Below, one piece after another: positions 32,555-41,345 of a stretch of 64,000 bases of DNA. Origin of the DNA: Collinsella aerofaciens (GTDB taxonomy: Bacteria; Actinomycetota; Coriobacteriia; Coriobacteriales; Coriobacteriaceae). The translations under genes and the position numbers were made by a program. The notes under the pieces were generated by a model. That model was not told the DNA's origin. It did not search any database and saw only the letters and a program-made list of their open reading frames with translations. The DNA is taken from assembly GCF_028209625.1 (NCBI RefSeq), contig NZ_JAQLDU010000006.1, positions 54,666-118,665 of the forward strand, given 5' to 3'. The stretch's first letter is position 1. Every line of letters begins with the position of its first letter.

Positions 32555-33580
32555 TTAAGCAACGAACTTCTCGAAGTACTTGATGGTGCGGACCATCTGA
32601 GAGGTGTAGGAGTTCTCGTTGTCGTACCAAGAGGTGACCTGAACGAGGGTCTGGCCGTTGCCGAGGTCAGAGCACATGGTCTGAGTGGCGTCGAAGATGG
32701 AGCCGTGGGTCTCGCCGATGATGTCGGTGGAGACGATGTCGTCCTCGTTGTAACCGAAGGTCTCGGAGATGGTGGAAGCGTAGGCCTTCATAGCGGCGTT
32801 GACCTCGTCGACGGTGACCTTCTTGTCAACGACAGCGTAGAGGTTGGTGATGGAGCCGGTCGGCGTCGGGACGCGCTGGGCGGCACCGATGAGCTTACCG
32901 TTGAGCTCGGGGAGAACCAGGCCGATAGCCTTGGCAGCACCGGTGGTGTTGGGGACGATGTTGACGGCGCAGGCGCGGCTACGACGCTTGTTGCCCTTGC
33001 GCTGCGGGCCGTCGAGCGGCATCTGGTCGCCGGTCCAGGCGTGAATGGTGGTCATGATGCCGGACACGATGGGAGCGAAGTCGTTCAGACCCTTGGCCAT
33101 CGGGGCGAGGCAGTTGGTGGTGCAGGAAGCAGCGGAGATGATGTTGTCCTCAGCGGTCAGCGTCTCGTGGTTGACGTTGTACACGATGGTGGGCAGATCG
33201 CTGCCGGCCGGAGCGGAGATGACGACCTTCTTGGCGCCAGCGTTGATGTGGGCCTGAGCCTTAGCCTTGCTGGTGTAGAAGCCGGTGCACTCGAGAACGA
33301 CGTCGACGTCGAGGTCGCCCCAAGGCAGGTTGTTGGCGTCGGCCTCCTTGTAGATCTTGATCTCCTTGCCGTCAACGGTGATGGAATCCTCGCCAGCAAC
33401 GACCTCGTGATCGCGAGCGTAGTTGCCCTGCGTGGAGTCGTACTTCAGCAGGTAAGCGAGCATATCGGGAGAGGTGAGGTCGTTGATAGCGACGATCTCG
33501 GAGCCCTCATGACCGAACATCTGACGGAAAGCCAGACGACCGATGCGACCGAAGCCGTTAATAGCAACCTTTACTGCCAT
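32555..33580 (-). CDS. gapA: Glyceraldehyde-3-phosphate dehydrogenase
   Basis: 341 residues, NAD-type. Features: [16 protein letters not shown]ossmann start, the catalytic Cys in [13 protein letters not shown], and the S-loop region [20 protein letters not shown]. The ATG at 33580 has AAAGGAGA five to six bases upstream; further upstream codons are not supported. It is the first gene of the glycolytic block, just downstream of whiA. Confidence 0.97.
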   Translation of the reverse strand: MAVKVAINGFGRIGRLAFRQMFGHEGSEIVAINDLTSPDMLAYLLKYDSTQGNYARDHEVVAGEDSITVDGKEIKIYKEADANNLPWGDLDVDVVLECTGFYTSKAKAQAHINAGAKKVVISAPAGSDLPTIVYNVNHETLTAEDNIISAASCTTNCLAPMAKGLNDFAPIVSGIMTTIHAWTGDQMPLDGPQRKGNKRRSRACAVNIVPNTTGAAKAIGLVLPELNGKLIGAAQRVPTPTGSITNLYAVVDKKVTVDEVNAAMKAYASTISETFGYNEDDIVSTDIIGETHGSIFDATQTMCSDLGNGQTLVQVTSWYDNENSYTSQMVRTIKYFEKFVA

Positions 33581-33773
33581 TGTGTCTCCTTTCGTAAGGC
33601 CCCCGCAAGCTACAGCGCCCGCCGTTGAGGCCCACAAACTAACCACTCGCCTAATATACCTTTTTTTTGACTTGAATTTCACGAGAATAGTCGAAATTGA
33701 AAATCAAATTTACGTTAAAACGTTTTAAAGAATAAAATAGCAGCTAAATCCGTATATAAGTCGATACTTTAAA
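33581..33773 (-). promoter_or_regulatory. gapA promoter region
   Basis: 193 bases, A/T rich compared with its neighbours. A -10 TATATT at 33653-33658 on the minus strand is likely; the -35 is weak, but a run of eight A precedes it. A perfect 14-bp palindrome TTAAAACGTTTTAA at 33715-33728 may be an operator. Confidence 0.55.
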
Positions 33774-34703
33774 CTACCGGTTTGCTTCAATGAGCTTTTC
33801 AAGCCTCAAAACTCGATGGTAGAGGGCCGACTTCGACAAGGGAGGGTCAGCCATCTCCCCTAAATCACGCAGCGACAGATCGGGATAGCGCTCGCGCAGG
33901 TCGCAAAAGACCGCCAAGGCATCCGGAAGCGCATCGCGAAGGCCGCGCTGCTCGAGCTCATCGATAAGCGCAAGCTGATGTTGGGCAGCACCGGCGCTTC
34001 TGGTCTGGTTGGCGAGCTCGGCGTTCACGCGACGGTTCACATCGTTCTTAACCAACTTGACCGCGCGCGCCTCCTCAATCTCGGCAACGCTGCGCTTGGC
34101 ACCAATCAGCTTTAATAGATGCTCGATTTCCTCGGCGCTCTTAATGTACACGGCATATGACCCCCGCCGTGCATTAACACGAGCATGGACCCCAATCTGC
34201 CCCAACAGGTCGCAAAGCCCCTTGGCATATTGCTCGCCCTGCACCGCGATCTCCAAATGAAAATCGCCGCGTGGATCGGCCACGAAGCCGCCCGCGATGA
34301 GCGCGCCGCGGATGTAGGCAAGCCTGCAGCAGGGACGGGCAACGATGTGTCGGGGAACACCAGCAACGAGCCCTCCCCTGCGGTCTAGAATGCCCAGCAG
34401 CACCAGAGCCTTGTCCAGGTCGGGTTGATCGGGCAGGGTAATGAGATAGTTACGGACCTTATGCAAGACCGATTTACGAACGGTGAATTCCGTTTTGAGC
34501 TTAAGAATGCGATGCGTCAGCGTGATCATCGTGCGCGCGACGGCTCCCGTCTCGGTCGCGACCGTCAAACGATACCGCCCGGAGCCGGCCAACGAAAGCG
34601 TACCGCTCACACGCGTCAGGGCGGCAAGCGTCGACAAATCGCAGTATTCACATTCGGGTTCGCAGCGCGCAAGCTCGTCACGCACCTCGGCGGTAAACGA
34701 CAT
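33774..34703 (-). CDS. whiA: WhiA-type DNA-binding regulator
   Basis: 309 residues. WhiA proteins couple growth or sporulation control to cell division in Gram-positive bacteria. The degenerate homing-endonuclease (LAGLIDADG-like) domain is visible around YIRGALIAGGFVADPRGD, and the C-terminal helix-turn-helix around SLRDLGEMADPPLSKSALYHR. It lies six bases downstream of rapZ. In most actinobacteria yvcK stands between rapZ and whiA; here it is absent. Confidence 0.93.
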   Translation of the reverse strand: MSFTAEVRDELARCEPECEYCDLSTLAALTRVSGTLSLAGSGRYRLTVATETGAVARTMITLTHRILKLKTEFTVRKSVLHKVRNYLITLPDQPDLDKALVLLGILDRRGGLVAGVPRHIVARPCCRLAYIRGALIAGGFVADPRGDFHLEIAVQGEQYAKGLCDLLGQIGVHARVNARRGSYAVYIKSAEEIEHLLKLIGAKRSVAEIEEARAVKLVKNDVNRRVNAELANQTRSAGAAQHQLALIDELEQRGLRDALPDALAVFCDLRERYPDLSLRDLGEMADPPLSKSALYHRVLRLEKLIEANR

Positions 34704-34709
34704 GCAGGC

Positions 34710-35612
34710 CTATGCTTTCGTGTTGGCGCGCGACAAGTCGCGATGGGAAATGCTCACGTGATACTGGGCGCCTTCCAAATAACGCGCCGTGGCCTCGGCG
34801 ATGGCAACGCTGCGGTGCTGACCGCCCGTGCAACCGATGGCAATAGAAAGCTGCGGCTTGCCCTCTGCGATATAACCGGGCATGACCGTATCGAGCAGCT
34901 GCGTCCAGGCCTTCCAGAACTCCTGCGTCTTGGGATGGTCCAGAACAAAGTCGGAGACTTTCTTATCGAGACCGGTCATGGTGCGCATCTCGGGATCGTA
35001 GAACGGATTGGGCAGGAAGCGAACGTCAATCATAATGTCCGCCTCGACGGGCATACCGTGCTTAAAGCCAAACGAGAACACGTGAACGTCCATGAGCTGC
35101 TGGTCGGACAACTCGGAGAACGCCATGCGCAATTTGTTGCGCAGCGCAGAGGTGCGTAGGCGGCTCGTGTCGATAATCATATCGGCTCGATCGCGCACAC
35201 CCTGCAGCTGCAGGCGCTCGCGCTGAATCGCATCGGCCGTAGTCTCCCCCGGCTTGGCAATGGGATGACGGCGGCGATTTTCGCTGTAGCGACGAATCAG
35301 TACCTCGTCAGAAGCCTCCAGGAACACGATGTCGCAGCTCATCTCACGCTCTTCGAGCGCGGCGACCGCATCGAGCAGCTCATCGAACAAGCCCTGGCTA
35401 CGCAAATCGCAGGTGACGGCGAGATGCCTGCCCACGCCCGTATTAATGCCGACGAGCTCGGCAAGCTGGGCGATCAGACGCGGAGGCAGGTTATCGATGC
35501 AAAAATAGCCCATGTCCTCGAACACGTGCATGGCCTGCGTGCGGCCCGATCCGGACATTCCGGTGATGATGACGATATCGGGGATGCGCTCCGAGCGCTC
35601 CGCCGCATCCAT
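34710..35612 (-). CDS. rapZ: RapZ/YvcJ-family nucleotide-binding protein
   Basis: 300 residues. The N-terminal P-loop is GMSGSGRTQAM, with Arg in place of the usual Lys, as seen in other actinobacterial members. The C-terminal domain has IAIGCTGGQHRSVAIAE, the family signature with the conserved Cys-Thr-Gly-Gly. RapZ regulates amino-sugar synthesis in E. coli through small RNA decay; the actinobacterial role is less clear. The ATG at 35612 has AAGGGAG five bases upstream. It precedes whiA in a two-gene unit. Confidence 0.92.
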   Translation of the reverse strand: MDAAERSERIPDIVIITGMSGSGRTQAMHVFEDMGYFCIDNLPPRLIAQLAELVGINTGVGRHLAVTCDLRSQGLFDELLDAVAALEEREMSCDIVFLEASDEVLIRRYSENRRRHPIAKPGETTADAIQRERLQLQGVRDRADMIIDTSRLRTSALRNKLRMAFSELSDQQLMDVHVFSFGFKHGMPVEADIMIDVRFLPNPFYDPEMRTMTGLDKKVSDFVLDHPKTQEFWKAWTQLLDTVMPGYIAEGKPQLSIAIGCTGGQHRSVAIAEATARYLEGAQYHVSISHRDLSRANTKA

Positions 35613-35650
35613 GGCATCTCCCTTTTGCATGTGCTGCCTCCCGAAAACAA

Positions 35651-35680
35651 GCGCGGGACCCAGCAACCCGGATCCCGCGC
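35651..35680 (-). terminator. Terminator of the sialic acid operon
   Basis: An 8-bp G/C stem (GCGCGGGA/TCCCGCGC) with a 14-nt loop, followed on the minus strand by TTGTTTTCGG. It is 50 bases after the nanE stop. Confidence 0.78.
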
Positions 35681-35731
35681 GGTCAATTGCCTTTATTGAG
35701 TATACCGCCCCGAGCGGATACGAGGCCTGTC

Positions 35732-36418
35732 TTACGCCTCAAGCGCAGCCTTGAACCAACTTGTAATACTCGTGGGGTGCGTGATGGCGGTGCCGACGAC
35801 AACGGCCCAGGCGCCAGCATCGATCGCGGCGCGAGCCTCCTCGGGCGTATGCACGCGACCCTCGCAAATGATGGGAAGGCCGGGGAATTCCTCGGTCGCC
35901 TGACGCAGGAGCGGCAGGTCGGGGCCATCGGCCATGGTGCAGTCGATGGCGGCGACACCGTGAGAGAGCGTGGTAGATACCAGGTCGAAGCCCATATCAA
36001 CCGCACGGCGAATGTCCTCGATGGTGGCACAATCCGCCATCAGGAGCACACCCTCCTCGTGCAGCGGACGGAAGGTATCCTCGACCGTCTTGCCATCGGG
36101 GCGCGGACAATCGGTGGCGTCGATCGCCACGATATCGGCACCAGCAGCAACGCAGGCGCGGGCGTGACGCAGCGTCGGCGTGATGTAAACGCCCTCGTGT
36201 CCATCCTTCCATAGGCCAATAACAGGAACCTCACAGCGACCCTTAATGGCGGCAATGTCGGCAAGGCCCTGGCAGCGAATGGCGGCGGCGCCGCCGAGTT
36301 CGCAAGCGCGAGACATTTGAGCCATGGTCTCGGGCGTACGAAGCGGCTCGCCCATATACGCCTGAACGCTCACGACGAGCTTACCCTTCAGGGATTGAAT
36401 CAAAGGATCGACGGTCAT
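35732..36418 (-). CDS. nanE: N-acetylmannosamine-6-phosphate 2-epimerase
   Basis: 228 residues, (beta/alpha)8 NanE family. It converts ManNAc-6-P to GlcNAc-6-P. Features: LVVSVQAYMGEPL, AAAIRCQG, VIGLWKDGHEGVYITPT, ADIVAIDATDCPRP with the catalytic Lys region, and CEGRVHTPEEA near the C-terminus. It is the last gene of the island and follows nanK by 70 bases, with a hairpin between. Confidence 0.94.
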   Translation of the reverse strand: MTVDPLIQSLKGKLVVSVQAYMGEPLRTPETMAQMSRACELGGAAAIRCQGLADIAAIKGRCEVPVIGLWKDGHEGVYITPTLRHARACVAAGADIVAIDATDCPRPDGKTVEDTFRPLHEEGVLLMADCATIEDIRRAVDMGFDLVSTTLSHGVAAIDCTMADGPDLPLLRQATEEFPGLPIICEGRVHTPEEARAAIDAGAWAVVVGTAITHPTSITSWFKAALEA

Positions 36419-36441
36419 AAGGCTGCAACCTTTCTCAGAAC

Positions 36442-36472
36442 AGCCTCCCGAGGCGTGTTGTCTCGGGAGGCT
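36442..36472 (-). terminator. Hairpin between nanK and nanE
   Basis: A perfect 11-bp stem (36442-36452 with 36462-36472) and 9-nt loop. The minus strand continues TGTTCTG, so termination would be partial. Confidence 0.6.
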
Positions 36473-36488
36473 CCTACAGCAGATACGT

Positions 36489-37454
36489 TTACTTTAACGA
36501 AGCGAGAAGATGCTCGGCGGCACCGATGAGCGGAGCATCGCCCTCCAGAGACCCGATGAGAATCGGCGTGTCCTGGAGCGGATCGAGCGCCTGGCTGGCA
36601 TAGCCCTCGTGCACCGAATCCTTCCACGTCTGCGAACGCCAATCGGGACCCTGATGAATTACGCCGCCCGAAAGCACGATGACCTCTGGATCCAGAATAT
36701 TGGCAAGCGAGCCCAAGCTGGCGCCCAGCGCAAAGCCGGCGTCATGGATGACCTCGGTCGCCTTTGCGTCGCCAGCACGACACAGGTCGTTCACGTCGCG
36801 ACCGACCGAAGGACGGCTGGGGTCAACTCGACCGAAGCGTTCGTCGTACATACGGCCAATCGAGGTGCCCGAAGCAACAGACTCAAGATGGCCGGAACGC
36901 CCGCAGGCGCAGGGAATGCCGGCGGCAGCCGAGCACTCGATGTGGCCCATATGACCGGCAGCACCATGGAAGCCCTGCATCACGCGGCCGTTCTCGACAT
37001 ATGCGCCACCGATGCCCGTACCGATTCCCAGGCACAAGACGGAGAACTTGCCCTTGCCGACGCCCCAGTGGGCCTCGCCCAGAGCATGAGCCTGCACGTC
37101 GCCCACAACGGCAACGGGAAGACCAAGGTCCTCGCGCAGACGCGGCCCCAACTGAACGCCGGACCAGCCGGGCATGATCTCATTGGCATAAGCAATGGCG
37201 CCCGTCTTGGGATCGACGACGCCTGCGGCACCGATACCGACACCGAGAACCTCGACATCGGGATTCGCCTCAAGAGCGGCCTTGATAGACGCCTCGATAC
37301 GCTGGAAGACGGCCTCGCCGCCCTCCTGGGCCTCGGTAGGAATCTCGGCCTCAAAAACGGGATGGGGCACACTACCGTCAGCCGGGTACTCCATGATGGC
37401 AGTCGCAATTTTAGTTCCGCCGATATCGACAGAGCAGACGTACTTGTTCTCCAT
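36489..37454 (-). CDS. nanK: ROK-family sugar kinase, probable N-acetylmannosamine kinase
   Basis: 321 residues. The ATP-binding segment VDIGGTKIATAIME and the ROK signature region GIGTGIGGAYVENGRV are present. The zinc motif reads CACGRSGHLE where most ROK kinases have CxCGxxGCLE: the third Cys is His, which can still bind zinc. The function is assigned from its position between nanE and a sialate lyase gene; a glucokinase-like activity cannot be excluded. The ATG at 37454 has GAAGGAGA six bases upstream. Confidence 0.85.
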   Translation of the reverse strand: MENKYVCSVDIGGTKIATAIMEYPADGSVPHPVFEAEIPTEAQEGGEAVFQRIEASIKAALEANPDVEVLGVGIGAAGVVDPKTGAIAYANEIMPGWSGVQLGPRLREDLGLPVAVVGDVQAHALGEAHWGVGKGKFSVLCLGIGTGIGGAYVENGRVMQGFHGAAGHMGHIECSAAAGIPCACGRSGHLESVASGTSIGRMYDERFGRVDPSRPSVGRDVNDLCRAGDAKATEVIHDAGFALGASLGSLANILDPEVIVLSGGVIHQGPDWRSQTWKDSVHEGYASQALDPLQDTPILIGSLEGDAPLIGAAEHLLASLK

Positions 37455-37531
37455 GTCGCTCTCCTTCGGAGATAAAAACAACTACAGGAAATGCGCCGTC
37501 AGGCTAGCCGTCACAGCGCGGTAAAGGTTTT

Positions 37532-37619
37532 CCAGGTGCCCGAGATCGTCGAGAAACCGTGTGGCCATTGACCTAATGGGTCATGGTCACACGGTTGAAC
37601 GGCGAGGTCGGGTGCCTGG
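37532..37619. repeat. Long hairpin between the lyase and nanK genes
   Basis: An 88-base inverted repeat: outer arms of 12 bp (37532-37543 with 37608-37619), two of whose pairs are G-U in a plus-strand RNA, and an inner arm of 14 bp with one G-U around a short TAAT loop. It ends eight bases before the lyase stop codon. Confidence 0.75.
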
Positions 37620-37626
37620 GGAAGCT

Positions 37627-38547
37627 TTACAGGAGACCGTTGTCCTGGAGGACCTTCCTAATCGCCTCGACGTTCTCGCCGGTCATGGCCTTCACCGGGC
37701 GCGGCATGGTCGGGCTGTCGAAAATGCCCATGAGGTTCATAGCGGTCTTGAAGGCACCGACGCCACCGGCATAGCCCTGAACGCCTGAGGTGACATCCCA
37801 GATGTGGGAGATCTCGTTAAGGCGATCCTGCTCGGCCTTGACGGTAGCCCAGTCGCCGGCCTGAGCGGCCTTCCACTGGCGCACGTAGCCCTCGGGCTCA
37901 ACATTAGCGAGACCCGGGACGGAACCATCGGCGCCACCAAGGTAAGCGCCGTCGACGACAACCTCGTGACCGGTGAGGATACTCATCGGATGGCCGTTCT
38001 TCTCGTTCTCCTGAACGAGGTAGCGGAACGAGATGTCATCACCCGAGGAATCCTTGACACCAGCAAGGACGCCCTCGGCGCCGAGCTTGGCAAGGAGCTT
38101 CCAGGGGAGCTTGGTGTGAACGCACACGGGAATGTCATAGGCAAAGATGGGCAGATCGAGCTCCTCGTGCAGAATGCGGAAGTGCTCCTCGACCTCGGTC
38201 ATGCCCTGCAGGGCATAGAACGGGCAGGTGGCGACGAGGGCATCGGCACCCAGCTCCTGAGCGACCTTACCGTGCTCAATCATGCGCTCGGTCTCGGTAT
38301 CGATGATGCCGACCAGAACAGGCACGCGGTGATCGACGATGCGCACGGCCTCGGCGATAATCTGGCGACGGCGCTCGTCGGTGGAGAAGACGACCTCGCC
38401 CGAAGATCCCAGGAAGAACAGGCCATCGACGCCGGCATCGATCATGCGGTTGATGCTGCGCTCAAAGGAGGCAACGTCGAGCTGGTGGTCTTCGGTATCG
38501 GGAACAACGACGGGAGGGATAACGCCGGTGAATTTCTGAGTTGCCAC
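37627..38547 (-). CDS. nanA: N-acetylneuraminate lyase-like DHDPS/NAL-family aldolase
   Basis: 306 residues of the DHDPS/NAL aldolase family. The Schiff-base Lys is in LAGVKDSSGD, the Tyr in FAYDIPVCV, and the carboxylate loop is GSSGE instead of the usual GSTGE. Position next to nanK and nanE indicates cleavage of sialic acid to ManNAc and pyruvate; a related 2-keto-3-deoxy sugar acid aldolase is the alternative. I use the GTG start at 38547 because AAGGAG lies six bases upstream and no ATG occurs at the family start. Confidence 0.82.
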   Translation of the reverse strand: MATQKFTGVIPPVVVPDTEDHQLDVASFERSINRMIDAGVDGLFFLGSSGEVVFSTDERRRQIIAEAVRIVDHRVPVLVGIIDTETERMIEHGKVAQELGADALVATCPFYALQGMTEVEEHFRILHEELDLPIFAYDIPVCVHTKLPWKLLAKLGAEGVLAGVKDSSGDDISFRYLVQENEKNGHPMSILTGHEVVVDGAYLGGADGSVPGLANVEPEGYVRQWKAAQAGDWATVKAEQDRLNEISHIWDVTSGVQGYAGGVGAFKTAMNLMGIFDSPTMPRPVKAMTGENVEAIRKVLQDNGLL

Positions 38548-38615
38548 AAGAATCTCCTTAGTTGTCTGGCGGGCGGCCCTATGCCACCCACTCTTGTTGG
38601 CAGTGTCCAGGCCGT

Positions 38616-39467
38616 CTAGGCCAAAGAACACGGGTAGAACGTTTGGTTAAAAAAGTCGATGACTTCGTTTTCGAACGCATTGATGCGCTCATGAGCGTAT
38701 TTGGCATAGATGATATGCCTCCGGTCACACTCAAGACCGTTGAATACGGCAAACTGGCCCTTGGGATCGCTCACGACATCCATGAGCGATGTGCCCATGA
38801 GCACCGATCCACGCACCCGAGACGACAACGCCTCGAGGCCACCGGGAATTGGATTGGCAACCGCCGTGCAGGCGAGGCCCCGCTCGTCCAGAGCGGAAAC
38901 CGCCAGCGCGACTCCGCCGCCAAGGCCCTCGCCCCATGCAAAGATGCGGTCGGGGTCCACGCCATCAAGATTGCGCGCCGCCTTCGCCATCGCGCAACCC
39001 CAACGGACGCGCTTGACAAAAGCAGGAGAGGCAATCCCCTGCTGCAGCTCGCTGGATCCAATCGCCTCATCGTCCAGCGCAAGCACGGCATATCCCATGG
39101 CGGCAAACCTCGTCATGTGATGCCATCCACGCACGGGTCGGTCGATGTCGTGAAACATCAGACAGAGCGGCACAAGCTCGGATGCCCGGGCGCGACCGGT
39201 AGGCTCGATCAAACGTGCGTGGACCACATCGCCACCAAGCTCAAAGGAAACCTCAGAGTAGCGGGCATACGGATTGGCGAAATCGATCGCCGTAATGGTC
39301 AGGCTTTGAATCTCAAGATCCATAGCACATGTCTCCAAATCAGAAACATCTGCCTGAACATCACCGTGCCAGTCCCGATATTCAGCGAGCCTCGACGAGA
39401 CCGTTCCGGGAATCCCCACAAGGTCGGAGACAATCAGCTCATTGACATTGCTCTCGCACTTAGACAT
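38616..39467 (-). CDS. AXE1-family esterase homologue lacking the nucleophile
   Basis: 283 residues. It aligns along its length with the neighbouring active-type esterase (39460): fold, the Asp region (SLMDVVSDP) and the C-terminal His (YAHERI) are shared, but the nucleophile elbow reads WGEGLGGG instead of NGASQGGG, so the catalytic Ser is Gly. It should not work as a normal serine esterase. It may bind substrate or the partner enzyme, or be decaying. The start at 39467 overlaps the upstream gene by eight bases and has a strong GGGGAGG site, so it is still translated. No frameshift is seen. Confidence 0.8.
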   Translation of the reverse strand: MSKCESNVNELIVSDLVGIPGTVSSRLAEYRDWHGDVQADVSDLETCAMDLEIQSLTITAIDFANPYARYSEVSFELGGDVVHARLIEPTGRARASELVPLCLMFHDIDRPVRGWHHMTRFAAMGYAVLALDDEAIGSSELQQGIASPAFVKRVRWGCAMAKAARNLDGVDPDRIFAWGEGLGGGVALAVSALDERGLACTAVANPIPGGLEALSSRVRGSVLMGTSLMDVVSDPKGQFAVFNGLECDRRHIIYAKYAHERINAFENEVIDFFNQTFYPCSLA

Positions 39468-40437
39468 GAGCCTCCCCTCCCTTGCAGAAAAACGGAATGA
39501 TCAGATCGTCAAAATCCTGAATCTCCTCGTGGCCAAAGCCTTCAAAGAACTCATGACGCTTTTCACAGGTCAGGTTGTTATAGACCGCAAACTGCGTCGC
39601 TGGCGGACAGACGGTATCGGCTGTGCCGGTGCCAAACAGCACGGGGCATTTGACCATAGGGGCAAAGTTCTTGGAATCGAAGTACGCTAGCTTGGCATAG
39701 GCTTCGTCGATACGAGTCGAGTCCTCGTCAAACCAGCGAGACCAATAGCGCAGGCCCTCGTAGGCAATGTCGTCGGCATCCAAATCCCAGACCAGGCGGA
39801 AATCCGACAGGAAGGGATAGAGGATGGCGGCGCGATTGATAAGCTCGCTGTTAAGTGCACAGGTCGCAATGCCCAAACCGCCGCCCTGCGACGCGCCGTT
39901 CACAAACACACGGGCAAGATCGATGCCCTCGAGCTCGCGAACGATGCGGCACAGGATGCGAATATCTTGGTGCAAGCGGACATAGTAGAGGTTGGCCGGA
40001 TCGCCGTCGATACCGGCGACGATATGGCCCGCGACCGTTGTGCCCTCAAATCCACCAATGTCCTCGGAGGGACCTCCTTGGCCGGGGCAGTCGAGTGCGA
40101 TGAGTGCCATGCCCATGCCCGCAAACGACGCCTGCTCAAACCAGCTGCGGCTTGCACCCGGATACCCATGGAACTGAAGTACCAATGGCACGGGCTCGTC
40201 CGAGACGGGTTTAAGGTACTTGGCATGCAGGCGAGCGCCACACATGCCGGTATACCAGAGGTCGAAAAGCTGGCAGGTCACGGCATCTGTGACCGATGCC
40301 GTCTCGATCGCATAGTCAAGTCCGACGGCGTCGGCCTCGGCCATGCGGTCCTTCCAAAAGAGATCGAAATCTGATGGACGGGGCATGGCGCCCCGATACC
40401 CACCAAATTGCTGTTGTAGCTCCTGAGCACTTGGCAT
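39460..40437 (-). CDS. AXE1-family acetyl esterase, candidate sialate O-acetylesterase
   Basis: 325 residues of the acetyl xylan esterase/cephalosporin C deacetylase family (AXE1). The Ser nucleophile is in GASQGGG, Asp in GTADTVCPP and His in GFGHEEI. The domain begins after about 25 residues (FDLFWKDRMAE). The family removes O-acetyl groups from sugars. Sitting between a sialate-type importer and nan genes, it may remove O-acetyl groups from imported sialic acids; xylan is less likely as no xylanase is nearby. No signal peptide, so cytosolic. The ATG at 40437 is used; a TTG at 40452 is possible. Confidence 0.85.
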   Translation of the reverse strand: MPSAQELQQQFGGYRGAMPRPSDFDLFWKDRMAEADAVGLDYAIETASVTDAVTCQLFDLWYTGMCGARLHAKYLKPVSDEPVPLVLQFHGYPGASRSWFEQASFAGMGMALIALDCPGQGGPSEDIGGFEGTTVAGHIVAGIDGDPANLYYVRLHQDIRILCRIVRELEGIDLARVFVNGASQGGGLGIATCALNSELINRAAILYPFLSDFRLVWDLDADDIAYEGLRYWSRWFDEDSTRIDEAYAKLAYFDSKNFAPMVKCPVLFGTGTADTVCPPATQFAVYNNLTCEKRHEFFEGFGHEEIQDFDDLIIPFFCKGGEAHV

Positions 40438-40517
40438 GGCTCGTGAACCCAACCTTTCGAAATCGCAACGGAGGTGCGCCCGGCAAGGGAACCGGGCGCA
40501 CGGGAGGGAAAGCGAGG

Positions 40518-41345
40518 CTACTCGCCGAGCTTGGGATGCAGCAACGACGGCGCAGCACCGAGCAGCATCTTGGTGTAGGGGTCCTGAGGGTGCTGGAAGA
40601 CCTGCTTGGCCTCGCCCTGCTCGACGATCTTGCCGCCATTCATAACGATGATGTCGTCAGAGATATAGCGGACCGTCTGGATGTCATGGCTGATGAACAC
40701 CATGGCCAGGCCGAGCTCCTTCTTAAGGTCGGTCAGCAGGTTCAGAATTTGCGCGCGAACCGAAACGTCCAGAGCCGAGGTGGGCTCGTCGGCGATGATG
40801 GCATCGGGGTTCAGCGACAGGGCACGGGCAATTGCGACGCGCTGGCGCTGGCCGCCCGAAAGCTGGCCGGGAAGAACCTCGGCGGCGGAGCTGGGCAGAC
40901 CGGTGAGCTCCAAGAGCTCCTTGACGCGCTTCTCCTGCTCGGCCTCGGTACCCAGGTTGTGGACGCGCATGGGGTCGAGCAGTTGCTCGCGAACGACCAT
41001 ACGGGGGTTGAGTGCCGTGGCCGGGTTCTGGAACACGACCGAGATGACGCGACCCATGTGGCGACGGTCCTCGGCGGTACGTTTGGTAACGTCCTTGCCC
41101 TTAAAGTAGACCTTGCCGCTCGTGGGGGCCTGCAGGCCGCACATGACGTTGGCGGTGGTGGACTTACCGCAACCGGACTCGCCGACGATGCCGATCGTCT
41201 GACCGGGCATGAGCCTAATCGTTACACCCTGGACGGCGTGAACCAGGTTAGGGTGCAGAATCGAGCCGGTACGGGTCCTAAAGGTGACGTGGACGTCATC
41301 AAGGAAGATGATCGGCTCGACGCCGTTGACTGCGGTCTCGCTCAT
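40518..41345 (-). CDS. Dpp-family ABC transporter ATPase
   Basis: 275 residues. Walker A GESGCGKSTTA, signature LSGGQRQRVAIA, Walker B AIIADEPTSALD. It resembles OppF/DppF but ends right after the ATPase core and lacks the C-terminal cysteine segment found in the OppF at 22251. An excellent GGAGGTGAT site lies six bases before the ATG at 41345. With the fused protein it completes the ATPase pair of the importer. The overall set (binding protein, permease, permease-ATPase fusion, ATPase) matches the SatABCD-type sialic acid importer known from Haemophilus ducreyi. Confidence 0.85.
   Translation of the reverse strand: MSETAVNGVEPIIFLDDVHVTFRTRTGSILHPNLVHAVQGVTIRLMPGQTIGIVGESGCGKSTTANVMCGLQAPTSGKVYFKGKDVTKRTAEDRRHMGRVISVVFQNPATALNPRMVVREQLLDPMRVHNLGTEAEQEKRVKELLELTGLPSSAAEVLPGQLSGGQRQRVAIARALSLNPDAIIADEPTSALDVSVRAQILNLLTDLKKELGLAMVFISHDIQTVRYISDDIIVMNGGKIVEQGEAKQVFQHPQDPYTKMLLGAAPSLLHPKLGE

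Noticed and set aside
38616..39467. Calling the second AXE1 gene a pseudogene
   Set aside because: The frame is intact, the start has a strong ribosome binding site, and it overlaps its neighbour as functional operon genes do. Only the nucleophile is lost.
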